A stretch of DNA of 64,000 nt from Ridgeia piscesae (Eukaryota; Annelida; Polychaeta; Sabellida; Siboglinidae). Positions 46,101 through 48,407 of the stretch are shown here, in pieces (the stretch's first letter is position 1; the number at the start of each line of letters is the position of its first letter). The notes beneath the pieces were generated by a model. The model worked only from the letters and a program-made list of their open reading frames with translations. It ran no database searches and was not told the DNA's origin. The stretch is taken from positions 124,001 through 188,000 of the forward strand of contig JAODUO010001056.1 of NCBI GenBank assembly GCA_025642075.2, in the 5' to 3' direction. A program made the translations under genes and the position numbers.

Positions 46101-47449
46101 AGGGAGGCAGTGATGGGGAGGGGAGGGATGCAGGGATGGAGAAGGGGTAGGGAGGCAGGGGATGGGAGGGATGAGGAGGGAAGGATGTTGAGGGGAGGGA
46201 GGTAGGGATGATGGACAGTGGGGAGGCAGGAATGGGGAGGTTGAGATGGTAGGCAGGGATAAAGGGAGGGTGGTGTAGATGGTGGGTGATGGTGAGTCAA
46301 GGCAAGGAATGCAAGGAGAATGAAGGAGACAGAGAGAGAGGGAGGGAGGGACACCCATTCTTTAAAAACTCAACTGTTTGCATTGCTAACGAATACCCCA
46401 GTAGCCAGTCATCAATGCTGGGATATAAAGAAAAGTGACCGTGGTACAGGACCAATAGTCAGATTCGTGACAACATAATTTGCCAGAATGGAGCCTCAGT
46501 GGTTAAAGGGCCGTTGTGTTTGTGTTGCAGTGTCTCCGGGATGTGTTCAGTCACTTGGTGAAGCAGGACTTGGTGACTGAAGCAGTCAAGTGTTTGTTGC
46601 TGGCGGAACATGCTGAGCTTTACGACGTCGCAGTGTCACAACTCAGGGCACAAGCTCACGTGAGGTTTTTTTTTAATACAACAACATTTAACCTGAAATA
46701 AAACATATAAGCATTTAAGCCATTTATACAGATTGCACCAGGGCATAGGTTCAGTTTGCAGCTACTCGGTAATGAAATGCTTTTGAAATGAAACTAATTA
46801 ACCAACGTAATGGTTTGTAACATACCGTATTGATCGTGAAAAAAGGCTGTTGTTGGGTTATGCCACCCTGCCTGTATAACGTTGCCAGTAAGGTACGTTT
46901 TTGTACCATCTGAACTGCACCTGCTGTGATGTCAATACTTTCAAATTGTAAACACTGTTACGGGGTGATTAAATACAACTTGACAAGTATTGGCAGGTAC
47001 CACTGTATCAACTTAAATTATATTCGATGAAAGCAAACAAGGTTTTCTTAATTGTTTATTTTATCTTAAAATAATTTGGCTACGTGTTTCAAAAGACATG
47101 CCTGCAGTTTCTTGAATGAAATTTGAGAATATGTTTCTATGATATTTTGTGTTGTTCGCAGGCTGAAGACAATGACGAACTGATCGTGCTGCTACTGCAG
47201 CGCCACCTCACAACAAACATAGTCAACACACCGTACTATTTGAAACTTGTCAGCTATGTCCTAGCCAATCAGCAAGGCGATGATGAAACACCGTACTACC
47301 TCCAGGTGTCGGTATTGGCCAATCAGCTTCAGGAGGCGGGGCTTGAGCTAGAAGCTGGATCATTGGTGCTGCAGTATCGAGGCACGCACCCCTTACTTCG
47401 GACATTTGATGCAGCACTTGCGGTGTTGAGTAGAATGTTTGACAAATGA
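2423..47449 (+). CDS. NBAS: NBAS orthologue, Sec39-domain protein, 3' two-thirds of gene (33 exons)
   Basis: NBAS is a large cytosolic and ER-peripheral protein. In animals it forms the NRZ tether with RINT1 and ZW10, which captures COPI vesicles at the ER for Golgi-to-ER retrograde transport. It is also implicated in nonsense-mediated decay. Reading the plus-strand exons in order gives a continuous protein of about 1,436 residues that follows vertebrate NBAS as I know it, with landmarks such as [69 protein letters not shown] and [13 protein letters not shown] in the same order. The earlier exons include the rest of the Sec39 region. The beta-propeller N-terminal part is missing because the gene starts outside the window. 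Introns are GT-AG and phases match at nearly all junctions. Exon 27 has a one-base deletion and the exon 23 acceptor is uncertain. Span is given here as the gene extent; exons are listed separately with numbering local to this window. Confidence 0.92.
2659..2852 (-). mobile_element. tRNA-derived SINE copy 1, 5'-truncated, minus strand
   Basis: On the minus strand this stretch reads like the body and tail of the SINE at 47990-48310. Both share TTCACTCAGCTGTATAAATG, AGACAGTGGTGG, CATTAATT, TTCCCAGAGAAGTTG and GTAAAGTGTAAAGC. The tRNA-like head is absent, so the copy is 5'-truncated. It lies 62 bases after the exon 1 donor. Confidence 0.85.
3226..3299 (+). CDS. NBAS: NBAS exon 2
   Basis: Acceptor TTTTTACAG|CAG, donor GAGAG|GTGAGC, starts in phase 0 and leaves two bases of a split codon. 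It encodes ALECIYACE, nearly identical to vertebrate NBAS. Confidence 0.9.
3342..3402. repeat. Perfect-arm hairpin, 19-bp arms, in NBAS intron
   Basis: Left arm 3342-3360 (GTTCAGAGTATTTTGTGCA) is the exact reverse complement of 3384-3402. The interior also pairs, with TTTACAT and ATGTAAA around AAT, so a 61-base transcript would fold into one long stem with a small internal mismatch. It starts 42 bases after a donor site. It could be a very short inverted-repeat element or a small-RNA precursor; the sequence does not decide. Confidence 0.8.
3835..3884 (+). CDS. NBAS: NBAS exon 3
   Basis: Acceptor TCTGGACAG|T, donor TTGG|GTAAGT. It completes the split codon from exon 2 and encodes [15 protein letters not shown], matching the strongly conserved [10 protein letters not shown] of vertebrate NBAS. 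Confidence 0.93.
4339..4401 (+). CDS. NBAS: NBAS exon 4
   Basis: Acceptor TTGCCTTCAG|AA, donor CTCAG|GTATGA. It encodes [17 protein letters not shown], matching the TTKLHDMVDQLE segment of vertebrate NBAS. Phases on both sides fit the neighbours. Confidence 0.9.
4439..4603. mobile_element. Small MITE with about 30-bp inverted repeats and TA target duplication
   Basis: The left end AAACAAGATTTCTTATTTCA continues as CAACTAATA, and the right end is its reverse complement with one mismatch over about 29 bases. TA dinucleotides at 4437-4438 and 4604-4605 flank it, as expected for a Tc1/mariner-type target duplication. At 165 bp there is no room for a transposase, so it is non-autonomous. It sits 37 bases after the exon 4 donor. 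Confidence 0.88.
4954..5017 (+). CDS. NBAS: NBAS exon 5
   Basis: Acceptor TTTTGCTCCAG|T, donor ACACAG|GTAATG. It encodes [19 protein letters not shown], matching the ELLEKHGLEKPISFVKNTQ segment of vertebrate NBAS. It ends in phase 0 and the tetranucleotide repeat begins within the first ten intron bases. Confidence 0.92.
5023..5300. repeat. (GTCC)n tetranucleotide microsatellite with GC-rich degenerate end
   Basis: About 45 near-perfect copies of GTCC up to roughly 5205, then CGCC/GTCC mixed sequence to about 5300. The repeat begins almost on the 5' splice site of exon 5. The Arg/Pro/Ser/Val open frames across it are repeat artefacts. Confidence 0.97.
5762..5820 (+). CDS. NBAS: NBAS exon 6
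   Basis: Acceptor GTTTATAG|AAT, donor GCGCAA|GTAAGT. It encodes [19 protein letters not shown], matching the EEARKLMVRLTRHTGR segment of vertebrate NBAS. It leaves a two-base split codon completed by exon 7. Confidence 0.92.
5935..8089 (+). repeat. 36-bp minisatellite built from the exon 7 acceptor, about 60 copies
   Basis: The unit reads ATGATGTCACCTCCAGGA then CCCCCTGTTATTACTGTT. Variation is mostly TATGATG versus TACGATG, GTACC or GAGCC for GGACC, and a few short deletions, for example near 7610 and 7915. The last unit runs directly into the exon 7 acceptor, CACCTCCAG|GACACC, so every unit holds a pyrimidine-rich stretch followed by the same CACCTCCAG|GA junction. The 36-bp period is a multiple of three, which explains the long open frames in several phases. 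They are not a gene. Confidence 0.95.
8090..8192 (+). CDS. NBAS: NBAS exon 7
   Basis: Acceptor CACCTCCAG|GAC, the last in the 36-bp array; donor TACGAG|GTATCA. The first base completes the Lys codon of exon 6. It encodes [19 protein letters not shown] and ends CYE in phase 0, matching the WRTLLQDMLTMQQNVYTC to CYE segment of vertebrate NBAS. Confidence 0.92.
8193..8712. other. NBAS intron, no distinct feature
   Basis: 520 bases of AT-rich intron sequence between exons 7 and 8. I see no repeat, transposon or RNA gene in it. Confidence 0.6.
8713..8954 (+). CDS. NBAS: NBAS exon 8
   Basis: Acceptor TTCTTTTCTTAG|ATT, donor CCCG|GTATGT, phase 0 to 2. It opens with [20 protein letters not shown] and closes with [11 protein letters not shown], both nearly identical to vertebrate NBAS ([18 protein letters not shown] and NLTDSCMDLAR). 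The middle is a less conserved Ser/His-rich loop. Confidence 0.95.
9236..9422. repeat. GC-rich TG/CG low-complexity repeat
   Basis: GTGTGCGTGC and GGCGTGCGTG motifs in irregular tandem order, in the exon 8-9 intron. CpG density here is far above that of the surroundings. The open frames on both strands have no recognisable content. Confidence 0.9.
9994..11570. mobile_element. 1.58-kb DNA transposon relic with terminal inverted repeats
   Basis: Left end GTACCGTAAATCCTGTATTA then CTAGCCGC; the right end is its reverse complement with one mismatch over the first 28 bases. A subterminal motif GGGGTGCGGCTTTAAAT occurs near both ends in the same orientation, and a variant lies at about 11515. No intact transposase is present. 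A minus-strand fragment around 10310-10370 reads [14 protein letters not shown], and [10 protein letters not shown] recurs on the minus strand near 10540, so a decayed coding region may be duplicated inside. I could not assign a superfamily and see no clear target duplication. Confidence 0.78.
11963..12075 (+). CDS. NBAS: NBAS exon 9
   Basis: Acceptor TTTCGTTGCAG|GG, donor TTCAAG|GTCAGT. The first base completes the split Arg codon of exon 8. It encodes [20 protein letters not shown], matching EELDLIQAVGCLEEFGVKIL of vertebrate NBAS. Confidence 0.93.
12296..12820 (+). repeat. 525-bp uninterrupted polypyrimidine tract, (CT)n then (CCCT)n/(CCT)n
   Basis: The stretch has almost no purines on the plus strand: (CT)n near 12308-12346, then CCCT and CCT units in mixed order, then a short (TA)n at 12823-12836. 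It lies 59 bases upstream of the exon 10 acceptor. The all-pyrimidine strand makes it a candidate triplex-forming sequence. Coding frames over it (Ser/Pro/Leu or Gly/Arg/Glu) are artefacts. Confidence 0.97.
12880..12959 (+). CDS. NBAS: NBAS exon 10
   Basis: Acceptor TCACTTTCAG|TT, donor CAGAGA|GTAAGA, ends in phase 0. It encodes [14 protein letters not shown], matching VRLCPDRISLIKECI of vertebrate NBAS. Confidence 0.9.
13080..13480. repeat. Diverged tandem duplication, period about 186 bp
   Basis: Two adjacent copies share ATTACGGCAGGATTAACCAG followed by TATCC (near 13244 and 13430), GCAGTTGTTTATAAAA, and an AT-rich body. A third partial copy may begin at 12970 (TCATGAGGTGGCAGCA). Possibly part of a dispersed element; no coding content. 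Confidence 0.65.
13481..14239. other. NBAS intron, no distinct feature
   Basis: Unique-looking intron sequence between the 186-bp duplication and the next minisatellite. I see no exon here; the protein alignment passes from exon 10 to exon 11 without a gap. Confidence 0.6.
14240..15919 (+). repeat. 52/57-bp minisatellite containing the exon 11 acceptor, about 31 copies
   Basis: The unit reads CTGTCTCTCAACTGGTCTGT, ATGTTGTAGTTGCT, AAACACTGCACTATTGCA. A longer form with an extra CTGTC predominates after 14900, where TATTGCA becomes TGTTGCA. The final unit runs straight into exon 11 (TATGTTGTAG|TTGCTGCGA), so each unit carries the acceptor AG together with the first five exon bases. The two unit-length classes show local spread of newer variants. 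Confidence 0.95.
15920..16015 (+). CDS. NBAS: NBAS exon 11
   Basis: Acceptor TATGTTGTAG|TTG, the last in the tandem array; donor CTCAAG|GTATCT, phase 0 throughout. It encodes [12 protein letters not shown], matching LLGLAELLRVAG of vertebrate NBAS, followed by [10 protein letters not shown]. Confidence 0.93.
16195..16505. repeat. Purine-rich (GA)n/(GGGA)n then (TG)n low complexity
   Basis: GAGAGTGGGA repeats, (GA)n, (GGGA)n and a G9 run up to 16310, then GTGTGTGCAT-type alternating sequence to about 16505, all within the exon 11-12 intron. Confidence 0.92.
16676..16797 (+). CDS. NBAS: NBAS exon 12
   Basis: Acceptor GACCGTCAG|GTG, donor GCAAA|GTATGT. It encodes [20 protein letters not shown] and then [15 protein letters not shown], which follows the RFHDYKAASMHCQELMATGY segment of vertebrate NBAS. 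Confidence 0.92.
16798..17396. other. NBAS intron, no distinct feature
   Basis: About 600 bases of AT-rich intron. A pyrimidine run ending CAG|CCAGATC at 16935 looks like an acceptor, but the sequence after it does not extend the NBAS reading frame. Confidence 0.55.
17397..17484 (+). CDS. NBAS: NBAS exon 13
   Basis: Acceptor TCTCTTGTAG|G, donor ACACAG|GTATGA, ends in phase 0. It encodes [20 protein letters not shown], matching LMAFALTHCPPSSIELLL of vertebrate NBAS. Confidence 0.92.
17485..18025. other. NBAS intron, no distinct feature
   Basis: Unique AT-rich sequence before the 52-bp minisatellite. No exon, RNA gene or clear transposon seen. Confidence 0.6.
18026..19105. repeat. 52-bp minisatellite, about 20 copies
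   Basis: The unit reads GTCTTGTTCACTCCAGGTGA, ACTTGCTTCCTGGGGACCAT, TTCCTCCACTGG. Copies between 18360 and 18780 carry many one- to five-base deletions, while the flanking ones are cleaner. Each unit contains CCAGGTGAAC, which resembles a 5' splice site, but it is not at a known exon boundary. Confidence 0.95.
19106..19418. other. NBAS intron, no distinct feature
   Basis: AT-rich sequence with a short (TA)n at 19390-19400 just before the exon 14 acceptor. Confidence 0.6.
19419..19721 (+). CDS. NBAS: NBAS exon 14
   Basis: 101 codons, phase 0 at both ends; acceptor GCACTGCAG|ATC, donor AATAGG|GTGAGT. It encodes [10 protein letters not shown] at the start, [20 protein letters not shown] in the middle and [14 protein letters not shown] near the end. 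The last is almost identical to [14 protein letters not shown] of vertebrate NBAS. The N-terminal half is the variable, Ser/Gly-rich segment also seen in vertebrates. Confidence 0.95.
19722..20126. other. NBAS intron, no distinct feature
   Basis: 405 bases of intron without recognisable content. Confidence 0.6.
20127..20253 (+). CDS. NBAS: NBAS exon 15
   Basis: Acceptor TTCTTCTCAG|GTC, donor GAGG|GTAAGT. It encodes [11 protein letters not shown] and [13 protein letters not shown], matching EGTYDTYQHVPVESFAEVLL and RTGKLAEA of vertebrate NBAS. It leaves a single base of the next codon. Confidence 0.92.
20254..20604. other. NBAS intron, no distinct feature
   Basis: A short duplicated motif (CAGGCCACT near 20264 and 20309, each with GGCCACATGGTCAGTGA or GGCCACATTGTCAGTGA) follows the donor. 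The rest is unique. Confidence 0.55.
20605..20681 (+). CDS. NBAS: NBAS exon 16
   Basis: Acceptor CTTCATCCAG|TG, donor CCTCAG|GTAATA, ends in phase 0. It encodes [10 protein letters not shown] and [11 protein letters not shown], matching VLLQLASEALPN and LALAYLLALPQ of vertebrate NBAS. Its last 30 bases and donor are the founding sequence of the 51-bp array that follows. Confidence 0.93.
20652..22110 (+). repeat. 51-bp minisatellite built from exon 16 end plus its donor, about 28 copies
   Basis: The unit reads TCTGGCCTTCTTGCTCAGTC, TACCTCAGGTAATAACAGAC, TCAGTCCTCAG: 17 codons, [17 protein letters not shown]. The first copy is the 3' end of exon 16 with its splice donor CTCAG|GTAATA. In the exon frame the array stays open for about six further units until a TAG at 20985-20987, created by ACCTTAGG in one variant unit. 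Copies after 21600 (CATTTGTTTGGCCATC variants) are more diverged. Confidence 0.96.
22212..22527 (+). CDS. NBAS: NBAS exon 17
   Basis: Acceptor GTTTGCTTCAG|CCG, donor AGAG|GTGGGT, 105 codons plus one base. It encodes [19 protein letters not shown] and [15 protein letters not shown], matching ALSLQLAAYYYSLQIYARL and YNERLLDFTQAQILQ of vertebrate NBAS. Confidence 0.95.
22528..22907. other. NBAS intron, no distinct feature
   Basis: 380 bases of AT-rich intron. Confidence 0.6.
22908..22974 (+). CDS. NBAS: NBAS exon 18
   Basis: Acceptor TTTGTTGTCAG|GT, donor GCAAT|GTAAGC. It encodes [20 protein letters not shown], matching GVDVQRFTADDQYKRETILG of vertebrate NBAS. The last two bases begin a Met codon. 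Confidence 0.93.
23271..23352. repeat. (TA)n microsatellite
   Basis: (TA)n from about 23271 to 23310 followed by imperfect TA-rich sequence. Confidence 0.9.
23549..23857 (+). mobile_element. tRNA-derived SINE copy 2, plus strand
   Basis: Diverged full-length copy: a tRNA-like head with CTCTCGATTGAAAG and the B-box-like GGTTTGAATCC, then TTTACTCAGCT, GAGTACCTGGTTATAGACAG, CATTAATTCCAG, TTCCCAGAGAAGTTG and CACCATGTGAGGACTTA. It matches the SINE at 47990-48310 along its length. Its 3' end lies about a dozen bases before the exon 19 acceptor. Confidence 0.85.
23869..23976 (+). CDS. NBAS: NBAS exon 19
   Basis: Acceptor GTACTTGACAG|G, donor AGTGG|GTACGT. It encodes [15 protein letters not shown] and [12 protein letters not shown], matching AISLAQRYSVSRWEV and [13 protein letters not shown] of vertebrate NBAS. 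The acceptor lies just after a SINE. Confidence 0.94.
23977..24476. other. NBAS intron, no distinct feature
   Basis: 500 bases of AT-rich intron. Confidence 0.6.
24477..24727 (+). CDS. NBAS: NBAS exon 20
   Basis: Acceptor CACCTCCACAG|A, donor GCGTCAG|GTGAGG. It encodes [33 protein letters not shown] and [15 protein letters not shown], in the order of vertebrate NBAS (LSTLEIENRAQDLHLFETL, KYIYPTIGG, YYFTLLENC, ETHIRLLKKFKVVAS). Confidence 0.95.
24728..25272. other. NBAS intron with CA-rich microsatellite
   Basis: The sequence is unique to about 25038, then CACACA-rich mixed repeats to 25170 and a pure (CA)n at about 25179-25230, ending 42 bases before the exon 21 acceptor. Confidence 0.85.
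25273..25391 (+). CDS. NBAS: NBAS exon 21
   Basis: Acceptor TTGCTGTGTAG|AC, donor GACAAG|GTAAGT, ends in phase 0. It encodes [15 protein letters not shown] and [11 protein letters not shown], matching LNYKKLTDENMSPLE and ISKLVPKIPEK of vertebrate NBAS. Confidence 0.94.
25425..26345. repeat. 38-bp minisatellite (two 19-bp halves) filling the exon 21-22 intron
   Basis: Alternating GTTTACAATGCTCACAACA and GTTTACAATGCTCACAGGGT halves with frequent T/A and C changes and short deletions. It begins about 35 bases after the donor and ends 49 bases before the acceptor, so it is almost the whole intron. Early copies (25425-25560) are the most diverged. Confidence 0.94.
26395..26499 (+). CDS. NBAS: NBAS exon 22
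   Basis: Acceptor TGTGTCCCTCAG|ACT, donor TCCACG|GTACGT, 35 codons in phase 0. It encodes [20 protein letters not shown] and [11 protein letters not shown], matching the SSLYTIWLQKLFWTGDP segment of vertebrate NBAS. Confidence 0.92.
26690..32510. repeat. 62-bp minisatellite, about 94 copies, 5.8 kb
   Basis: The unit reads GTGGAGGTGGATGTGAGACT, GTAAACAGAGACTGTAGATA, TGACATTTGTTGTTGTTGCT, GT. Variants include GGATTTGAG, a loss of three bases from the GTT run, and a 46-bp short form lacking GGTGGATGTGAGAC-like bases (for example 28232, 28838, 29800, 31425, 32035, 32150). The short form followed by GACATTGTTG occurs both near 28232 and near 32035, suggesting block duplication. Because 62 is not a multiple of three and the minus strand lacks stops in all phases, an open frame of 1,930 codons runs across it. 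It is not a gene. Confidence 0.97.
32554..32703 (+). CDS. NBAS: NBAS exon 23, acceptor uncertain
   Basis: The 3' part is secure: [18 protein letters not shown] and [14 protein letters not shown] followed by donor CAGCAG|GTAGGA match PEWLHAYDVCMKYFDRL and VVDAVTFSPKAVTKL of vertebrate NBAS. The start is not. The AG at 32552-32553 is in phase with exon 22 but adds about 12 residues without a counterpart. The AG at 32566-32567 (GTGATTAG|G) would need a different phase. The upstream sequence is a degenerate copy of the 62-bp unit. Confidence 0.8.
32704..33192. other. NBAS intron, no distinct feature
   Basis: Begins with a short degenerate repeat of CATCACATTG and TCACTCTGTCATG (32710-32775), then AT-rich unique sequence. 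Confidence 0.6.
33193..33284 (+). CDS. NBAS: NBAS exon 24
   Basis: Acceptor ACAATTTTCAG|TTG, donor GTCAG|GTGAGC. It encodes [16 protein letters not shown] then the basic run GKKKKPE, matching EARKEMTRKAIKTVKHFIEK of vertebrate NBAS. Confidence 0.9.
33415..33530 (+). repeat. G-rich tract with strong quadruplex potential
   Basis: Repeated runs of three to eleven G separated by one to eight bases on the plus (sense) strand, within the exon 24-25 intron. The run near 33505-33520 is a G-only stretch. Many G4 motifs can form in the pre-mRNA as well as the DNA. Confidence 0.9.
33717..33861 (+). CDS. NBAS: NBAS exon 25
   Basis: Acceptor TTGTTGGACAG|T, donor ACAAAG|GTATCA, ends in phase 0. It encodes [20 protein letters not shown], matching KVTYADTLNHLEKSLAHLE of vertebrate NBAS. 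The end is a Pro/Lys/Thr-rich tail. Confidence 0.92.
33900..34170. repeat. Pyrimidine-rich CCCTCCCT sequence, C-run and (CA)n
   Basis: CTCCCT-type pyrimidine sequence to about 34035, a CACACACGCGGGGGCC-type GC patch with a C10 run near 34098, then (CA)n to about 34165. All in the exon 25-26 intron. Confidence 0.85.
34340..34482 (+). CDS. NBAS: NBAS exon 26
   Basis: Acceptor TTTGCTTGACAG|CTG, donor CTCAG|GTGAGT. It encodes [20 protein letters not shown] and [15 protein letters not shown], matching AICLDGQPLAMIQQLLEV and PKDIVQSAIMKIISAL of vertebrate NBAS. About 20 residues between the conserved part of exon 25 and this exon that exist in vertebrates are missing, which could be lineage variation or a missed small exon. 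Confidence 0.87.
34483..34860. other. NBAS intron, no distinct feature
   Basis: AT-rich unique intron sequence before the 58-bp array. Confidence 0.6.
34861..38104. repeat. 58-bp minisatellite, about 56 highly uniform copies
   Basis: The unit reads AAAGTCTTCAGTATGAGATA, CACACGACATTGTCATTCAT, CTGAGAGAGCACATAGAC. Copies are almost identical, much more so than in the other arrays. Recurrent deletion variants, GAGAGACAC for GAGAGAGCAC (for example 35250, 35945, 36468, 37910) and GTATAGAT for GTATGAGAT (35450, 35507, 37070, 37362, 37707, 37880), recur at multi-unit spacings, pointing to multi-unit duplication. Confidence 0.97.
38325..38428 (+). CDS. NBAS: NBAS exon 27 with one-base deletion
   Basis: Acceptor GCGGCTTCAG|C, donor GACGG|GTAAAT. 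The first half reads [15 protein letters not shown] in the frame set by exon 26. The second half reads [13 protein letters not shown] in the next frame, matching RDPLKVLEGVVAAV of vertebrate NBAS. The exon is 104 bases where the neighbouring phases need 105. One base is missing near 38371 (GGCAGGATCCC). As written the frame hits TAG at 38398-38400. An assembly error or a real mutation are both possible. Confidence 0.85.
38429..38768. other. NBAS intron, no distinct feature
   Basis: 340 bases of AT-rich intron. Confidence 0.6.
38769..38877 (+). CDS. NBAS: NBAS exon 28
   Basis: Acceptor AACATTTCAG|T, donor GAACAG|GTAAAT, ends in phase 0. It encodes [15 protein letters not shown] and LSILKILEQ, matching EDLLEWLRPFCADDA and IHVLQILGQ of vertebrate NBAS. 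It restores the correct frame after exon 27. Confidence 0.94.
39055..39415. mobile_element. Fold-back element, diverged inverted repeats about 110-140 bp
   Basis: The left part contains AATGAAAGGGATTCTTTTA and TTTCATTAGAATTGTGTTTT. The right part, read on the opposite strand, contains AATGAAAAGGGTATTCTTTG and TTTAATTAGAATTATGTTTG in the same order. The core near 39180-39245 is unique. A piece of the left arm recurs at 44110-44150. Identity of the arms is moderate, so this is an old insertion. Confidence 0.6.
39774..39860 (+). CDS. NBAS: NBAS exon 29
   Basis: Acceptor TGCTGTTTTCAG|TCA, donor CTCCAG|GTAAGG, 29 codons in phase 0. It encodes [20 protein letters not shown] and WPDLQ, matching LTEEDSKLLVFFRTEAILKA and WPQRQ of vertebrate NBAS. 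Confidence 0.95.
40050..40300. repeat. (TA)n and related AT/CA low complexity
   Basis: (TA)n at about 40051-40096 and again to 40157, then three TTTAGATATA units, then ACACA-type sequence to 40300. Confidence 0.92.
40364..40510. repeat. 23-bp tandem repeat, about 6 copies
   Basis: The unit reads AAAGACAACATACCAAAGTC then ACT. It ends about 30 bases before the exon 30 acceptor, and the exon itself begins GCCGAAGACAACATATC, so the repeat may have been seeded by exon 30 sequence. That is a suggestion from a 12-base match only. Confidence 0.85.
40536..40666 (+). CDS. NBAS: NBAS exon 30, donor embedded in 41-bp array
   Basis: Acceptor CTGTTTCAG|GTG. It encodes [20 protein letters not shown] and LLKVWPPLS, matching NRYCLFMELL and LLLQAWPPM of vertebrate NBAS. 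The donor is placed at AGTGG|GTCACC because that gives the phase exon 31 needs and the vertebrate spacing. A second in-phase possibility is GT|GTCCTT at 40685. Both sites occur in the first repeat unit. Confidence 0.85.
40656..43955 (+). repeat. 41-bp minisatellite starting inside exon 30, about 80 copies
   Basis: The unit reads GGGTCACCAGGCCAGTACGT, GTCCTTATACTGTCACTGTG, T. The first copy overlaps the end of exon 30 (CCACTGAGTGGGTCACC). Common variants are ACCTGG for ACCAGG, ACGTCTCC for ACGTGTCC, and a few shortened units near 41120, 41605, 42080, 42810 and 43240. The unit contains the exon 30 donor GG|GTCACC. 41 is not a multiple of three, so the units are read in rotating frames; the open frames of up to 1,124 codons are artefacts. 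Confidence 0.96.
44100..44240. mobile_element. Fragment of the fold-back element seen at 39055
   Basis: Shares TTTATTTCATTAGAATT, a GTTTTA/TTAATTACTAATAAT stretch and flanking AT-rich sequence with 39120-39165. Only one arm is present. Confidence 0.5.
44364..44459. repeat. Exact 48-bp tandem duplication
   Basis: CACTCTAAACACAACGTATT then GAAGGACGTATTTAATTTCC then CAGTAGCA occurs twice in a row without differences, so the duplication is recent. Confidence 0.95.
44661..44793 (+). CDS. NBAS: NBAS exon 31
   Basis: Acceptor TGATGCAG|A, donor CAGCCA|GTAAGT, ends in phase 0. It encodes [19 protein letters not shown] and VVDIVKHLQ, corresponding to NNPWVRLATVMLTRCTM and NEVLKMCRSL of vertebrate NBAS. 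Confidence 0.88.
44985..45660. repeat. Composite tandem array, short CATGCTGAC units in about 200-bp higher-order blocks
   Basis: Short units of the form CTACATGCTGACAACACTG and ACTAAGACTCATCTACATG alternate. A longer block starting CTAACTAAGAAGGCTGTGT and containing AGCAAGCTCGGGATGTCACT occurs three times (near 45112, 45337 and 45512). A 272-codon plus-strand frame (44894-45712) is open across it because most units are multiples of three. I see no evidence that it is translated. Confidence 0.92.
45890..46355. repeat. Purine-rich GGGAGG minisatellite, about 28-bp unit
   Basis: Units of the form GGGAGGGAGGCAGGGATGG then GGAGG or GAAGG, about ten clean copies to 46150 and degenerate ones beyond. 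One strand is almost all purine. Confidence 0.93.
46531..46659 (+). CDS. NBAS: NBAS exon 32
   Basis: Acceptor TTTGTGTTGCAG|TGT, donor GCTCAC|GTGAGG, 43 codons in phase 0. It encodes [17 protein letters not shown], matching the LLLESRDEHLHEMALEQI segment of vertebrate NBAS. Confidence 0.93.
46660..47161. other. Last NBAS intron, no distinct feature
   Basis: 502 bases of AT-rich intron. Confidence 0.6.
47162..47449 (+). CDS. NBAS: NBAS last coding exon (33)
   Basis: Acceptor GTTGTTCGCAG|GCT; TGA stop at 47447-47449. It encodes [20 protein letters not shown], two related segments [15 protein letters not shown] and [13 protein letters not shown], then [19 protein letters not shown], matching EAGHEAEAGSLLLAVRGTH near the C-terminus of vertebrate NBAS. 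The repeated TPYYL segment lengthens the region by about six residues over the vertebrate protein. Confidence 0.95.
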   Translation, partial: AEDNDELIVLLLQRHLTTNIVNTPYYLKLVSYVLANQQGDDETPYYLQVSVLANQLQEAGLELEAGSLVLQYRGTHPLLRTFDAALAVLSRMFDK

Positions 47450-47560
47450 CATGGATGGGATGGCCAGGGTGTCAGAAGAAGACATTGTATCAGTGTCTTC
47501 TCCTCAAACTCTACCATTTCTTGTGTCAAAAATAAAGAATTTAATCTAAGCTAAATATTC
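47450..47560 (+). terminator. NBAS: NBAS 3' UTR and poly(A) signal
   Basis: AATAAA at 47531-47536, 82 bases after the stop, is the likely cleavage signal. A second AATAAA at 47727-47732 could give a longer 3' UTR. Confidence 0.75.
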
Positions 47561-47989
47561 AACATAAATAATGGATTGAATTTAATAAATTTAATTGTTT
47601 TCAGATTACAGCTAAGCCTTTCCTTTGTTATACATATTCTGATATTGTTATAAAGTTTTGCATCAGACATGCTATGATGCAGTTGATTATGGAAGGTGTC
47701 AGTCCTGTTTAATGAATCTTGCTTTTAATAAAGTTTCACTAACAACCTGTGCAAGATATATTTGCGTTGATTGCTACTTTGATTGTAATGATGGGATTGT
47801 TTAAGATGGTCATTTAATCAATTATTATAAGGTACCTGTTCATCATTGTTAGCCGCTGTGTCATGGGTTACTTTTTCTTACGTAGCATTAAAGTGAAATC
47901 AAAAGTAAAATATATCATGGAAATTTTGATACTTTTTTCAAAATAATGATGTGCCACCAGTTTAAATATCACACAATATACATAAAGTG

Positions 47990-48310
47990 TATACGGTGTA
48001 TGACTCAGGGGTAGAGCTTTGGACTCTCGACTAAGAGAACCCAGGTTCGAATCCTGTGCTGCAGTGTTAAAATCTTTTTTTCACTCTACATTGCTTCAGT
48101 TCACTCAGCTGTATAAATGAGTACCTGGCTATAGACAGTGGTGGTTATGTGTACGAGCAGGCTTCGTGCATTAATTATAGCATATGGCTGGATGCTTCCC
48201 AGAGAAGTTGAAACAATGTTTGATCGAACAGGTCTGTCAGGGAAGTAAAGTGTAAAGCACTTTGAGGACCAGATACTGCGCTATATAAGAACTTACCTTT
48301 TTTCTTTTAG
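47990..48310 (+). mobile_element. tRNA-derived SINE copy 3, full-length, plus strand
   Basis: The best copy in the window. The tRNA-like head has an A-box-like region at TGACTCAGGGGTAGAGC and a perfect B box GGTTCGAATCC at 48044-48054. The body has TTCACTCAGCTGTATAAATG and TTCCCAGAGAAGTTG, and the tail has GTGTAAAGCACTTTGAG and GCGCTATATAAGAAC. Other copies lie at 2659, 23549 and 58095. It is not a functional tRNA gene: the sequence between the boxes and the 3' half does not close a cloverleaf. Confidence 0.9.
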
Positions 48311-48407
48311 AGATGCATATTATACATGTACAGATAATTGATAAATAGATATAGCAATTCTCATAAAGAATTGTATAGTCGTTCTGTGGCTCACTAAATA
48401 TTGTCTC

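Noticed and set aside
47990..48075. A tRNA gene, from the A-box-like region and perfect B box GGTTCGAATCC
   Set aside because: The sequence does not close an acceptor stem, and it is joined to a body and tail shared with three other diverged copies. It is the head of a SINE.
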